Notes under the pieces: model-generated | The model's database searches: none | Told to the model about the DNA's origin: nothing | Seen by the model: the letters and a program-made list of their open reading frames with translations, nothing else | Part shown: piece after piece, positions 36,665-45,958 of the stretch | Layout: every line of letters starts with the position of its first letter | Numbering within the stretch: position 1 is the first letter of the stretch | Position numbers and translations under genes: made by a program | Assembly (NCBI RefSeq): GCF_000276805.1 | Contig: NZ_AKXQ01000005.1 | Location: 124,001 to 188,000, forward strand | DNA length: 64,000 bases | Reading direction: 5' to 3' | Source: Moritella dasanensis ArB 0140 | GTDB lineage: Bacteria; Pseudomonadota; Gammaproteobacteria; Enterobacterales; Moritellaceae

Positions 36665-36754
36665 TTATGTGGACAATAATAACGCAATATAGGGGGAATA
36701 CAGTGAGGTTAGTACTGCCAATACGAGTATATCGGCAGTCATTATTACAAGTAA

Positions 36755-38278
36755 CTAAGACGAACAGCTCAGCACCATTTTACGTCCCCACTCAGGTGGT
36801 AATGCTGCAAGCTTTTCGAACTCGGAATGTTCGGCAAACGGGTCAGCTAACACAGCCATTAATTCATTAACTAAGCTGTAATCATAATTAGCGGCTTGTT
36901 CAATTGCTTGCTGCGCTAAGTAATTGCGTAAAATATACTTAGGGTTCGTTTGATTCATGCGTATTTTACGCGCCTCATCAGCACTTGATTCTAACACTAA
37001 ACGCTGTTGATATTGCGCGGCCCAGCCATCAAACGCTTCACGGTCAATAAACTGGTCACGTATCGCTGTATTTACCGCGCCTTCAGCACTATTTACAACA
37101 GCCTCAGAGCTATCAAAATCACCTAACAGGCGGAAGAAGTGGCTGTAATCTACACTGCTACCGGCTAATATTTCTAATAGATTTTTAATCAGCTCACCGT
37201 CACCATCTTGCACTTGCTGTAAGCCCAATTTAGCGCGCATTAGCTGACGTAACTTAGCCAAGAAAATATCATCGTAGGTTTTTAGCGTTTCATTCAACGC
37301 CGCAATATCCATGAACGGTGTTAACGAGCGACCTAACGCCATTAAGTTCCAGTAACCTATTTGTGGCTGCTGATTAAAGGCATAACGACCTGAATAGTCG
37401 GTATGGTTACAAACATAGCCAGGATCGAAATTATCCTGGAACGCGAACGGGCCATAATCAAAGGTTTGTCCCAAAATCGACATATTATCGGTATTCATCA
37501 CGCCGTGAACAAAACCAACCGCTTGCCAATGTGCCATCAACTCTGCAGTTGTCGTCACGACTTGTTTATAAAATGCTAGGTAAGGTACTTCTGCATCGAG
37601 CGTTTCAGGGAAGTGCTGCGTCAACGTGTAATCCAGCATCAACTTTAAATCGTCTAAACGCTGAGTATAATAAAAGTGTTCGAAATGACCAAAACGCACA
37701 TGTGATTCAGCAACACGCACAACCATCGCGGCTTGTTCCACTTGCTCACGCATAACGGCATCACTACCGACCACTACGCTTAATGCTTGCGTCGTTGGGA
37801 TCCCAAGACCTTGCATCGCAGCACTGCATAAATACTCACGAATACTTGAACGCAATACCGCACGACCATCACCTTGACGGCTGTAAGGGGTTTTACCCGC
37901 GCCTTTTAAATGCAGATCCCACGTTGTGCTATCAGCTGTTTTAACTTGCGCTAACCCTTTTACCTGTGCTAACAACAGGCCTCGACCATCACCTAAATCA
38001 GGATTGTAATGACCAAACTGATGACCAGTGTATTTCATTGCCAGTGGCTCAAAACCGCTTGGTAGGTAATTACCCGAGCATAACTGCAATAACGTATCAC
38101 TGTCGACTGCTACATCTTCTAAGCCTAATAACGCCATGACTTGTGGATTGAGGCTGACCATTTTCGGATCACTGATCCCATCAGGCATTTGTTTGTTATA
38201 AAAATGCGCTGGTAAGCTCGTATAATGGTTATCGCATACAAGTGCATCGATGCCGTCTTGATTTATCGCTTTGCTCAC
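36755..38278 (-). CDS. selO: SelO-type protein adenylyltransferase (YdiU family pseudokinase)
   Basis: 507 residues, full length. Family marks are YTGHQFGHYNPDLGDGRGLLLAQV, LHLKGAGKTPYSRQGDGRAVLRSSIREYL, FVHGVMNTDNMSILG and FDYGPFAFQD. SelO flips ATP in a kinase-like fold and transfers AMP to Ser/Thr/Tyr of redox proteins. The C-terminus ends in LSCSS, the bacterial counterpart of the eukaryotic C-S-S-U selenocysteine tail. Start is GTG with AGGA 5 bases ahead. Methionine sulfoxide reductase lies just upstream on the same strand, a fitting oxidative-stress neighbour. Confidence 0.93.
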   Translation of the reverse strand: MSKAINQDGIDALVCDNHYTSLPAHFYNKQMPDGISDPKMVSLNPQVMALLGLEDVAVDSDTLLQLCSGNYLPSGFEPLAMKYTGHQFGHYNPDLGDGRGLLLAQVKGLAQVKTADSTTWDLHLKGAGKTPYSRQGDGRAVLRSSIREYLCSAAMQGLGIPTTQALSVVVGSDAVMREQVEQAAMVVRVAESHVRFGHFEHFYYTQRLDDLKLMLDYTLTQHFPETLDAEVPYLAFYKQVVTTTAELMAHWQAVGFVHGVMNTDNMSILGQTFDYGPFAFQDNFDPGYVCNHTDYSGRYAFNQQPQIGYWNLMALGRSLTPFMDIAALNETLKTYDDIFLAKLRQLMRAKLGLQQVQDGDGELIKNLLEILAGSSVDYSHFFRLLGDFDSSEAVVNSAEGAVNTAIRDQFIDREAFDGWAAQYQQRLVLESSADEARKIRMNQTNPKYILRNYLAQQAIEQAANYDYSLVNELMAVLADPFAEHSEFEKLAALPPEWGRKMVLSCSS

Positions 38279-38383
38279 GGTGATCCTTAACTGTCAAGCT
38301 GATACAAATATACCCAAATTATTGCTCGGTATCGAATTGAACACATGACATGACAACACCTGACAACACTTTGGGTATATGAT

Positions 38384-38782
38384 TTATTCTTTACCGCTAA
38401 AATCCATAGAAATAGAGTTAATACAGAAACGCTGGCCTGTTTCTGTCGGTCCATCAGGGAATACATGGCCTAAATGCGAATCACAGTGACTGCATGTCAC
38501 TTCAATGCGTTGCATCGCTAAGCTGCTGTCTTCGGTATAGATCACTGCGCCGTCTTTGATTTCTTTATCAAAACTTGGCCAACCGCAACCTGAATTAAAC
38601 TTGCTGTCGCTGGTAAATAACTCGCTACCGCAGCACTTACACTTGTATACGCCCACATCGTTATTGTTTAGTAATGTGCCTGTGTACGGATGTTCAGTGC
38701 CTTTTTTACGGCATACGTAAAACTCTTCATCAGTTAATTGCGCTTGCCACTCGGCATCGGTTTTAGTTGTTTCATTGTTCAT
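38384..38782 (-). CDS. msrB: Peptide methionine-R-sulfoxide reductase
   Basis: 132 residues. Zinc cysteines in YKCKCCGSELF (C48, C51) and CSHCDSHLGH (C97, C100). Catalytic C120 in QRFCINSISMDF, and SGCGWPSF holds C66. It reduces R-methionine sulfoxide in proteins with thioredoxin. The start at 38782 matches family N-termini; a 28-codon extension overlaps the ABC transporter end. It starts 19 bases after that ABC gene's stop, so they form an operon. Confidence 0.93.
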   Translation of the reverse strand: MNNETTKTDAEWQAQLTDEEFYVCRKKGTEHPYTGTLLNNNDVGVYKCKCCGSELFTSDSKFNSGCGWPSFDKEIKDGAVIYTEDSSLAMQRIEVTCSHCDSHLGHVFPDGPTETGQRFCINSISMDFSGKE

Positions 38783-38801
38783 AACGTGGTTATCCTCAGG
38801 G

Positions 38802-40703
38802 TTAATGAGTTGATTGTAAGCGGCCGTACAACGTTTGATAAAGCCCTTCAACCTGTAATAGTTCATGATGTTGTCCTGACTGGCTAATTACGCCATCGTC
38901 GAGCACATAGATCAAATCAGCCTGTTTAATGGCGCTGAGTCTATGGGCAATAATTAATGTCGTTCTGTCTTGTAAAAATTCACTCAGGTTATGATGTAAA
39001 CGACTTTCAGTTTCAGTATCGAGAGCCGATGTTGCTTCATCAAACACCACCATTTGTGGTTTACTTAATACCATTCTGGCAATGGCTAAACGCTGACGTT
39101 GACCACCAGAAAGACGTACACCATTACGTCCGACTAAGGTCTCTAATCCATGACCAAGTTGTTGTATTGTGTCAGCCATTTCAGCAACTTGCAGCGCTTT
39201 CCACAGTTCATCATCGCTAAATTGATGGCCCATTGATAAATTTTCACGGATCGAAGTATTAAACAAGATAGGTTGCTGTAATACCGTGGCAATGTTCTCA
39301 CGTACTTTATCATAACCAACTTGATTCAGCGGCACATCATTAATTAAGATCTCGCCTTGCTGTTTCTCGTATAGCCCTAATAACAGCTGTACCAATGTTG
39401 ATTTACCACCACCACTGACTGCAACAATCGCTACTTTCTTCCCTTTCGGTATGGTTAAATTTACATTACGGATAACTTTGTTTTCAGTATTATAACCAAA
39501 GCACACATCTTTAAATTCAACACTCACGCCGTCTTGATCCGCAAATGGATCTACGACACAGGGATGTTGTGGCTCTTGGGTTAATTCAAATACACTGTTT
39601 AAACGCTTCAATGCTGCTGACGCCGCAAAGTAAGTATATTGAATACTTAATAGCTCCTGCACTGGGCCCATCATAAACCAAAGATAACCAAATACTGCGA
39701 AGATCTGACCGATAGTTAAATCAGCAAACACCACCATTAACATCGCAATCGCGCGGAACACTTCGAAGCCAATCAAAAAGATCGTAAAGCTTAAACGGTT
39801 AACCGCATCGGTTTTCCACTGCGACTGGATCGCGCTATCACGCAATTCACCGGCAGCATCAATGACACGACTAAAATATTGCTTTTCACGCTGCGCTGTA
39901 CGTAATTGTTGGATTGCATCTAAGGTATCAATCAAGGCTTCTTGGAAAGCTTCAAACGCCGCATTTTCACGGGTTTTTAAGTTTTTAACTCGCTTGCCGA
40001 ATGACCGAGAAAAGTAAATCACTGCTGGATTCAGCAATAAGATAATCAACCCTAACTGCCAATCTATCCATAATAAAATAGCCGCAGTACCGAGGATCGT
40101 GAGCATACTAACCAGAAATTTAGACAAGGTTTCAGCCAGGAATTTATCGATTGTTTCCACATCAGTTATACAACGAGAGCTGATCGCACCAGACCCTTGA
40201 GTTTCATATTCAGTTAATGATACCAAGGGTAAATGGTGCATCAATTTATCACGAATGTAGAAACTTAAATGCTTACCGATAATGGTAAATTGCCTTGCTT
40301 GCCAAACTGATAAAACAAGGCTGGATAGACGTAAGCACACCACAAGGCCAAGAATAGCTAAAATATATAACTGTGGTCCCCACCATGATTCTGGAAACAT
40401 ATTCTGCATTGCTTGTACTGCAGCACCAGGTTTCTCTAACAACACCTCATCCACCAGCAAGGGCATCATCAACGGAATTGGCACACTGACTAAAGTGGCA
40501 AATACGGCAATAATATGCGCGCTGATCAAAGGTTTCTTATGACGTAATACCCGTTCACGGATCAACTTCCAGCTGATCAGATTGCCTCGACGGCCTGGAT
40601 TATGCGGTGAAGTATCTTGGTCAGACGCGTGTGTTGATGATTGCGCTTGTTGCGGATCTTTTAGATCGTCTTGCTGTTGAGATTGAGAAGTTGTTTTTAT
40701 CAT
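38802..40703 (-). CDS. ABC transporter with fused membrane and ATPase domains (exporter type)
   Basis: 633 residues. A six-helix type I exporter domain (about residues 45-340) is followed by an ATPase domain with Walker A (VAVSGGGKSTL), signature LSGGQRQRLAIARM, Walker B (QMVVFDEATSALD) and switch H (IIAHRLSAI). The first Walker-A glycine is replaced by alanine, a mild variation. MsbA/LapB-like half transporter that would work as a homodimer; substrate unknown. A Fur-like sequence lies about 35 bases upstream, which would hint at iron control. MsrB is downstream in the same operon. Confidence 0.88.
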   Translation of the reverse strand: MIKTTSQSQQQDDLKDPQQAQSSTHASDQDTSPHNPGRRGNLISWKLIRERVLRHKKPLISAHIIAVFATLVSVPIPLMMPLLVDEVLLEKPGAAVQAMQNMFPESWWGPQLYILAILGLVVCLRLSSLVLSVWQARQFTIIGKHLSFYIRDKLMHHLPLVSLTEYETQGSGAISSRCITDVETIDKFLAETLSKFLVSMLTILGTAAILLWIDWQLGLIILLLNPAVIYFSRSFGKRVKNLKTRENAAFEAFQEALIDTLDAIQQLRTAQREKQYFSRVIDAAGELRDSAIQSQWKTDAVNRLSFTIFLIGFEVFRAIAMLMVVFADLTIGQIFAVFGYLWFMMGPVQELLSIQYTYFAASAALKRLNSVFELTQEPQHPCVVDPFADQDGVSVEFKDVCFGYNTENKVIRNVNLTIPKGKKVAIVAVSGGGKSTLVQLLLGLYEKQQGEILINDVPLNQVGYDKVRENIATVLQQPILFNTSIRENLSMGHQFSDDELWKALQVAEMADTIQQLGHGLETLVGRNGVRLSGGQRQRLAIARMVLSKPQMVVFDEATSALDTETESRLHHNLSEFLQDRTTLIIAHRLSAIKQADLIYVLDDGVISQSGQHHELLQVEGLYQTLYGRLQSTH

Positions 40704-40736
40704 AATGCTCTAAAACCACGTCACCCTTAAGTTGTT

Positions 40737-40755
40737 ACGAATGATTATCAATTGC
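40737..40755 (-). promoter_or_regulatory. Possible Fur box upstream of the ABC exporter gene
   Basis: The 19-mer matches the Fur consensus palindrome at 13 of 19 positions by hand count, including an unbroken AATGATTATCA. It sits 34 bases before the ABC start. It is moderate evidence only, since AT-rich DNA gives such matches by chance. Confidence 0.35.
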
Positions 40756-40759
40756 AATA

Positions 40760-41338
40760 TTATGCCGTAGATTCACTCGCAACAACAGCTTTAATGCCTG
40801 CACTGTGCAGCTTAATACAGATATCACCCTGTTTAAAAGCGATAGTCGGATTGGCTAATTGCTCACCTTCCACGTGTGGCGCTGAACGCTTAACTTGAAT
40901 ACTGCTGTCATTCGTTAGTACTGTATCAATGTTAGGATTAATTAAACGCAATGCGTAGTCTAATTCGTCCATACTCGTGGCATTACCAGGTACCACAAGT
41001 TCAATATGTTCCCAACCCTGTTGTGGGTAGTGTTTCCCAGGTAGCGGCAGTTCCACACAATCAATTTGCCAATCACCTAAGATTAACGGCTCATCTAAGA
41101 CGATAATGTAAATAGCACGACCGTTGACAACATTGTCAGAAATCACCTTACCACGTTGTTTAAAATCAACTAATAGCGCTTCTGCCAACGCAATATCATT
41201 GACGCGTAAAGCCACATGATCGCACCATAAGGCCTGCGAATTCGAATCTGATTGTTCGAGTAAACCGAGTTGGTCTGCAAAAGCGATGATGGCGTTAGAG
41301 AATGCGGACCACTGCTCGGTTAGATGTTGATATTGCAT
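40760..41338 (-). CDS. yecM: YecM-family protein (VOC fold)
   Basis: 192 residues, normal for YecM. Shows CDHVALRVNDIALAEALL, GRAIYIIVLDEPLILGDWQIDCVELPLPGKHYPQQGWEHIELVVPG and the C-terminal IKLHS. The fold is of the glyoxalase/VOC type with likely metal-site H and E residues. Function is not established. AAGGA 6 bases before the ATG. Upstream of and co-directional with the ABC exporter gene. Confidence 0.85.
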   Translation of the reverse strand: MQYQHLTEQWSAFSNAIIAFADQLGLLEQSDSNSQALWCDHVALRVNDIALAEALLVDFKQRGKVISDNVVNGRAIYIIVLDEPLILGDWQIDCVELPLPGKHYPQQGWEHIELVVPGNATSMDELDYALRLINPNIDTVLTNDSSIQVKRSAPHVEGEQLANPTIAFKQGDICIKLHSAGIKAVVASESTA

Positions 41339-41513
41339 GGTAATTCCTTCTTAAAATTGTCCGCTAATGATACCACAGCAGCCATTTTTAATGAGTGGTT
41401 TATAAAATAACCATTTTTGATACAGTGCAAAAAATTGAAATTTGCTACTAATAAGCTCAAAAACACAGAGCTTTTAGGACATTATCCTGTTAAATTAAAG
41501 GAGATTTCTTTAT

Positions 41514-41539
41514 TTACTTTTCATAATTACTTTTCATAA
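41514..41539 (+). repeat. Two tandem 13-bp copies before a small gene
   Basis: TTACTTTTCATAA at 41514-41526 and again at 41527-41539, followed by a partial third copy. In the leader of the gene at 41573. Confidence 0.7.
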
Positions 41540-41572
41540 TTGACTTTTAATTATAAATAATAGGGTGTGCTA

Positions 41573-41875
41573 ATGAATAACGCTTTTGATGCAGTAAAAA
41601 GTGCTCGTCGTAAAAACAAGCTGAAACGTGAAATCTTAGATAACGCGAAGAAGATCCGTGATAACCAAAAACGTGTTGATCTACTTGATAACCTTCTTGA
41701 TTATCTTTCGCCAGAAATGACTCAAGCAGAAATTGTTGAAATCATCGGCAACATGAAATCAGATTACGAAGACCGTGTTGATGACCATATCATCACAGGT
41801 GCTGAATTATCTAAAGAACGCCGTGAAATCAGCAAAAAAATTAAAGCTATCACGAAAGCAGTTAGCGACAAGTAA
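41573..41875 (+). CDS. Small highly charged helical protein, unrecognised
   Basis: 100 residues, rich in K, R, D and E, almost wholly helical ([42 protein letters not shown]). No signal peptide or membrane helix. ATG 41573 has AGGG 7 bases ahead; a GTG two codons earlier is less likely. No family recognised. Could be nucleic-acid or ribosome associated by charge, but that is a guess. Confidence 0.75.
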   Translation: MNNAFDAVKSARRKNKLKREILDNAKKIRDNQKRVDLLDNLLDYLSPEMTQAEIVEIIGNMKSDYEDRVDDHIITGAELSKERREISKKIKAITKAVSDK

Positions 41876-42014
41876 TAACTCAATAGACGCAAAAATTAAA
41901 ATATAACAAGAAATCGAACGCTATACCCCTACATGATAATCTGCGCCAGAATAGCTTTTTATAAATCACTTTTATAAAAAAGTTATAAAACATAATAAGC
42001 GGATATCAACATTG

Positions 42015-42066
42015 AGATAAACACCAGATACACGAGTTTACTGCTTGGTCTGGTGTTTTATCTTAA
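42015..42066 (+). terminator. Probable terminator of the small helical-protein gene
   Basis: AGATAAACACCAGA and TCTGGTGTTTTATCT pair with one bulge around a 20-base loop, then a mixed T tail. Confidence 0.5.
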
Positions 42067-42143
42067 TACTTATCTACACAATATTACTTTAACGCATAAC
42101 AATGCTAATCTAGCTATCTCCTAGCCAATTAACCGCGATCACC

Positions 42144-43298
42144 ATGAAACGATTACTTAAACTACCTTCTAAAGAAAGTCCATTTGTGTTTCTCGCCCTT
42201 GCAGGCATAGTCATGACCATGACTTTCTCGGCTTGGAATGCACTACTAAATAACTTTGCTATCGAGAATGCCGCGTTTACTGGTGCTGAGATAGGCACAC
42301 TGCAATCTATCCGTGAAATCCCTGGATTACTGGCTTTCACTGCCGCGTTTGTATTACTGATATTAACCGAACAGGTATTTGCGATTATCGCCTTGTCGTT
42401 ACTCTGTATTGGTGTGGCGATAACCGGCTTTTTCCCATCGGTATATGGCTTGTATGCCACGACTGTGTTGATGTCTGTGGGTTTTCATTATTACGAAACC
42501 ATCAACCAATCGTTAAGTCTGCAATGGTTTAGTAAAGCCGAGGCACCAGCCCAGTTAGGCCGCCTGCTCGCGATTAAATCTCTTGCCGCCCTCTTTACCT
42601 TTGCGGGTATTTGGCTCGCATTTACGGTGTTTGAAGCCGATTACATTACGGTATACATGATCTGTGGTTTGCTCGGTTTAGCCATCACTGCATGGTTAGC
42701 GACTCATAAACCAGAAGTCAGCCATGTTGAAGTACAACACAAAAAGCTGATCTTACGTAAGCGCTATAGCTTGTATTATTTACTGACATTTTTATCTGGT
42801 GCGCGTCGTCAAATCTTCGTCGTGTTCGCCGGGTTCTTAATGGTCGAGAAATTTGGTTATGGCGTTACCGAGATCACGGCACTGTTCATGCTTAATCACG
42901 TGATTAACCTGTATTTAGGCCCTAAAATTGGTGCTTGGATTGGCCGTGTCGGTGAGCGCCGTGCTTTAACAATTGAATACACAGGTCTTATCTTTGTATT
43001 TGTGGGTTATGCCTTGGTAGAAACAGCGGAAGTTGCTGCTGTGCTGTATGTTATTGACCATCTGTTCTTTGCTATGGCGATTGCGCTGAAAACCTATTTC
43101 CAAAAGATTGCTGACCCGAAAGATATTGCCGGTAGCATGGGCGTGAGTTTCTCGATCAATCATATCGCTGCTGTAGTTATTCCAGTTATCTTCGGTTTGA
43201 TCTGGTTGTATGATCCCTCGTTAGTGTTTTACGCAGGCGCTGCTATTGCTTGTTTATCTTTAATCCTAAGCCGTTTTGTACCTGTTAATTATAAATAA
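42144..43298 (+). CDS. Major facilitator superfamily transporter
   Basis: 384 residues with about eleven to twelve membrane helices in two halves linked by a charged loop (THKPEVSHVEVQHKKLILRKRYS). MFS-like GEIGT-type loop in FTGAEIGTLQSIREIPGLL and the conserved LGPKIGAWIGRVGERRAL between helices. Substrate not recognised. Transcribed alone and converging on the ABM-domain gene. Confidence 0.85.
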   Translation: MKRLLKLPSKESPFVFLALAGIVMTMTFSAWNALLNNFAIENAAFTGAEIGTLQSIREIPGLLAFTAAFVLLILTEQVFAIIALSLLCIGVAITGFFPSVYGLYATTVLMSVGFHYYETINQSLSLQWFSKAEAPAQLGRLLAIKSLAALFTFAGIWLAFTVFEADYITVYMICGLLGLAITAWLATHKPEVSHVEVQHKKLILRKRYSLYYLLTFLSGARRQIFVVFAGFLMVEKFGYGVTEITALFMLNHVINLYLGPKIGAWIGRVGERRALTIEYTGLIFVFVGYALVETAEVAAVLYVIDHLFFAMAIALKTYFQKIADPKDIAGSMGVSFSINHIAAVVIPVIFGLIWLYDPSLVFYAGAAIACLSLILSRFVPVNYK

Positions 43299-43371
43299 AA
43301 TAACTTTGGTTCGATAGTGAATAGAAAGTACATAGCGCATTGAATGACAGAATTGAATAACAGAATTCAGT

Positions 43372-43416
43372 AACGACGAAGCTTGGATATGATCAATATA
43401 TCCAAGCTTCGTCGTT
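43372..43416. terminator. Perfect 19-bp hairpin between convergent genes
   Basis: Arms 43372-43390 and 43398-43416 are exact complements around a 7-base loop. The stem starts AACGACGAAGC. No strong T-run on either side, but the position between convergent stops fits a bidirectional stop. Confidence 0.55.
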
Positions 43417-43427
43417 TACCGTAGTCG

Positions 43428-43799
43428 TTACTTAAACATCGTTGAATAACGCTTCATGACCATAGTCGAACCATCAATATTATCGACAAACTGTTGTGCT
43501 GCAGGCGCACTCATAAATGACGCCATCGACGCATCCGCTTCTTCTGTTGATTGCCAGTGCACAATCACCAACCACTCGCCATTTTCTCCAGCAGCCGACT
43601 CTCGTGATATAAAACCAGGCTGTTTAGCGACATGTTGGTCTTCAACCGCTTTATCAATTGCTGCGAACTCGGTATATGAAACCCCTTCGTTAAGCTTTAG
43701 CGTCACAATTTCAATAACGGCAGTGTCTGACGCAAACGCGGTAGAAACGGTCATAATCATAGTTAACAATACTAAGATTAATCTTTTAAAATAACGCAT
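43428..43799 (-). CDS. Exported antibiotic-biosynthesis-monooxygenase (ABM) domain protein
   Basis: 123 residues. Signal peptide (LILVLLTMIMTVSTAFA), then an ABM-type ferredoxin-like fold: VIEIVTLKLNEGVSYTEFAAIDKAVEDQHV, GFISRESAAGENGEWLVIVHWQS and SMASFMSAPAAQQFVDNI. ABM proteins act on or bind small reactive compounds; the periplasmic location is unusual for the family. It follows a SnoaL-like lipoprotein gene by 65 bases and may be co-transcribed with it. GAGGG precedes the ATG. Confidence 0.8.
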   Translation of the reverse strand: MRYFKRLILVLLTMIMTVSTAFASDTAVIEIVTLKLNEGVSYTEFAAIDKAVEDQHVAKQPGFISRESAAGENGEWLVIVHWQSTEEADASMASFMSAPAAQQFVDNIDGSTMVMKRYSTMFK

Positions 43800-43864
43800 A
43801 ATTAATATTCCCTCTGTTCAGGTAATCATAGCTTGGATTCAAAAAACTGATTAGTCTAGTTAGT

Positions 43865-44731
43865 TTAGAAACCAAATTTACCGTTATTATTTTTCCAGGC
43901 ATCTTTCGCTAGGATTGGTTCAATAATGTCCCAGTGCTCTACAATTTTGCTGTTTTCAATTCGGAATAAATCATAGAAAGAAACCGGTTTTCCGGCAAAA
44001 CTCCCCTCACTGATACTCAGTACAAAGTTACCTTCACCCAAGACGATATGATTTTGGCTATAAACCATTGTAATACCTTGTTTCGCCATTGCTTCCAGCG
44101 CCTGACCTAAACCTGAAAGGCCATCTGCAATGGCTGAATTGTGTTGCAGATAGTTAGCGTCACCGTCATCAATAAAACGACCAAGCTGGGCAAAATCACC
44201 TTTAACCAGGATCGTTTCAACAAAATCACCCACTAAGGCTTTATTTGCATCAGTCTTGTCTAAATCGCGCACTGCTGTTGGACCATCTAGCTGAGTGCGA
44301 CCACTTGGGTTGGCTACGCTTTTCTCTGCCAAGTTATCCCAATGCTCGACGATTAGTCCATCTTCAAAACGAAACACATCAAAGCCAGCTTTAGGGCCAA
44401 AGAAATTGTAGTCGGTATGGGTAAATACATAGTCACCATCTTGGAAAGCACGTTTAACATCAACCTTTGCACTTCCTACTGGCAATGCTTGCAGTACCGC
44501 ACCAAAACCAGCAAGACCATCCGCCACGGCGAGGTTATGTTGCGTGTAGTTATCTGGGTTCACATAAGCGGCAGCCTGTGGGTCGCCTGTTTCAATACTA
44601 TTAAGCAGGGCTACGGCTTTATCTTTGTTAGATAGACTCATTGTATTATCCTCAGTTGAAACTTGACTTGTGCATGCTGTAGTCACTAACACAGTAGCGG
44701 CTAACATCGCTGAAATACCTTTTTTCATCAT
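43865..44731 (-). CDS. Lipoprotein with two SnoaL/NTF2-like domains
   Basis: 288 residues. Lipobox TTAC gives a lipid anchor. Two tandem SnoaL-like domains share the same layout: NPDNYTQHNLAVADGLAGFG...DVFRFEDGLIVEHWDNL and DANYLQHNSAIADGLSGLG...DLFRIENSKIVEHWDII. The repeat points to internal duplication. Cytosolic SnoaL proteins usually lack a signal, so a lipid-anchored tandem form is less usual. It lies between an AraC regulator and an ABM protein on the same strand. Start may be the first or second ATG; GAGG is 5 or 8 bases ahead. Confidence 0.82.
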   Translation of the reverse strand: MMKKGISAMLAATVLVTTACTSQVSTEDNTMSLSNKDKAVALLNSIETGDPQAAAYVNPDNYTQHNLAVADGLAGFGAVLQALPVGSAKVDVKRAFQDGDYVFTHTDYNFFGPKAGFDVFRFEDGLIVEHWDNLAEKSVANPSGRTQLDGPTAVRDLDKTDANKALVGDFVETILVKGDFAQLGRFIDDGDANYLQHNSAIADGLSGLGQALEAMAKQGITMVYSQNHIVLGEGNFVLSISEGSFAGKPVSFYDLFRIENSKIVEHWDIIEPILAKDAWKNNNGKFGF

Positions 44732-44812
44732 TCTTACCTCTCGTTGGAATGAGGTAATATTAATAAAAACAGCGATGCTTTACATGGTCAAAATCAGAAG
44801 GAAAATGGTCAA

Positions 44813-45688
44813 TTACGAACCTTGATATTGTTTTTGAAAACGTGAGGGAGTAATCAAGGTATGCTTTTTAAAATACTTAACAAAATTACTGGCATCCTCA
44901 AACCCTAATTCATAAGCAAGCTGCTGGGTTGGCATGCCATGTAGCACCAGCCGTCTTTTCGCTTCTAAAATAGTGTAAGCATCGATGAGTTGTTTGGCGG
45001 TTTGATTAGTGGCCAACTTGCAGATCTGATTTAACGTTTTGTAGGTAGTGTGCAGTTGGTCTGCATAATAAGTCGCATCTCGGGTGCGCTGGAAGTTGGC
45101 GGCAAGCAGAGCCACAAAGTCATTGAATTTACCCAGTTGACTTTGGTTTAATTTATCATGATGATTCTCAGGCATGACTCGGCGCAGCATCAATGACAGC
45201 GAAGAAAACAGCAACATGACAATCAGTTCATTAGATTCCAGGTGTATTAGCTCTTTGCTAATTTCAGCCAACAGTTTTTCACTGCTGCTCATGGTTGCTG
45301 CGTCAGGAATAAAAACCGGCTGATAGGCGTACTCAAGGTGCGTAGGCGTAAACTCGGGCAACCGCATATTCATGAGTGCTTGATCGATAAATGCTTGCGT
45401 AAACAGCAGTACTTTACCTTGCGGTTTGTGGTTAAAATCAAATGCATGCACTTGGTTTTTTTGGACAAATATAAACGCGCCAGATTGATAAGGGTAGTTA
45501 ACAAAGTCAATTAAATGAGCGCCCTCACCTTCTTCTATATGGATAATCTGATGAAAATCGACTCGGTGTGGTAACGTCGGATTATGAGTCAGGTTATCTT
45601 TGCCTTGATACAGCGTTGCTAACTCAATCACTTCAATTTCGTTGTTTGCCGTTTTAGTGTGATTAAAGCCAACTTCAGGGATGTTCAT
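44813..45688 (-). CDS. AraC-family transcriptional regulator
   Basis: 291 residues. N-terminal cupin ligand domain (FHQIIHIEEGEGAHLIDFVNYPYQSGAFIFVQKNQVHAF) and C-terminal double HTH (TYKTLNQICKLATNQTAKQLIDAYTILEAKRRL then AYELGFEDASNFVKYFKKHTLITPSRFQ). It is upstream of the SnoaL lipoprotein and ABM genes on the same strand, so it may control them. Confidence 0.9.
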   Translation of the reverse strand: MNIPEVGFNHTKTANNEIEVIELATLYQGKDNLTHNPTLPHRVDFHQIIHIEEGEGAHLIDFVNYPYQSGAFIFVQKNQVHAFDFNHKPQGKVLLFTQAFIDQALMNMRLPEFTPTHLEYAYQPVFIPDAATMSSSEKLLAEISKELIHLESNELIVMLLFSSLSLMLRRVMPENHHDKLNQSQLGKFNDFVALLAANFQRTRDATYYADQLHTTYKTLNQICKLATNQTAKQLIDAYTILEAKRRLVLHGMPTQQLAYELGFEDASNFVKYFKKHTLITPSRFQKQYQGS

Positions 45689-45958
45689 ATCGCAGCACTG
45701 CTCTTATAACATTTTGATTATACTGCAGCCTAATGCATATTGATGTAATGCTCAAGCCACTGACTGTATATTGACACCACGGCACAGGCATAAAAATGTT
45801 AGCAACTACGCTGTCTGAACTTAGGATATTAACTCAGCCTTTAATGGTTAGTGGTAAAAACAAAACAGTACTGTACACTCACTAAATTGTTTTATTATCA
45901 GTAGTATATCGATAACAATAAAGCTATAAACATTAATAAATTAAAGGACTAAACTATT

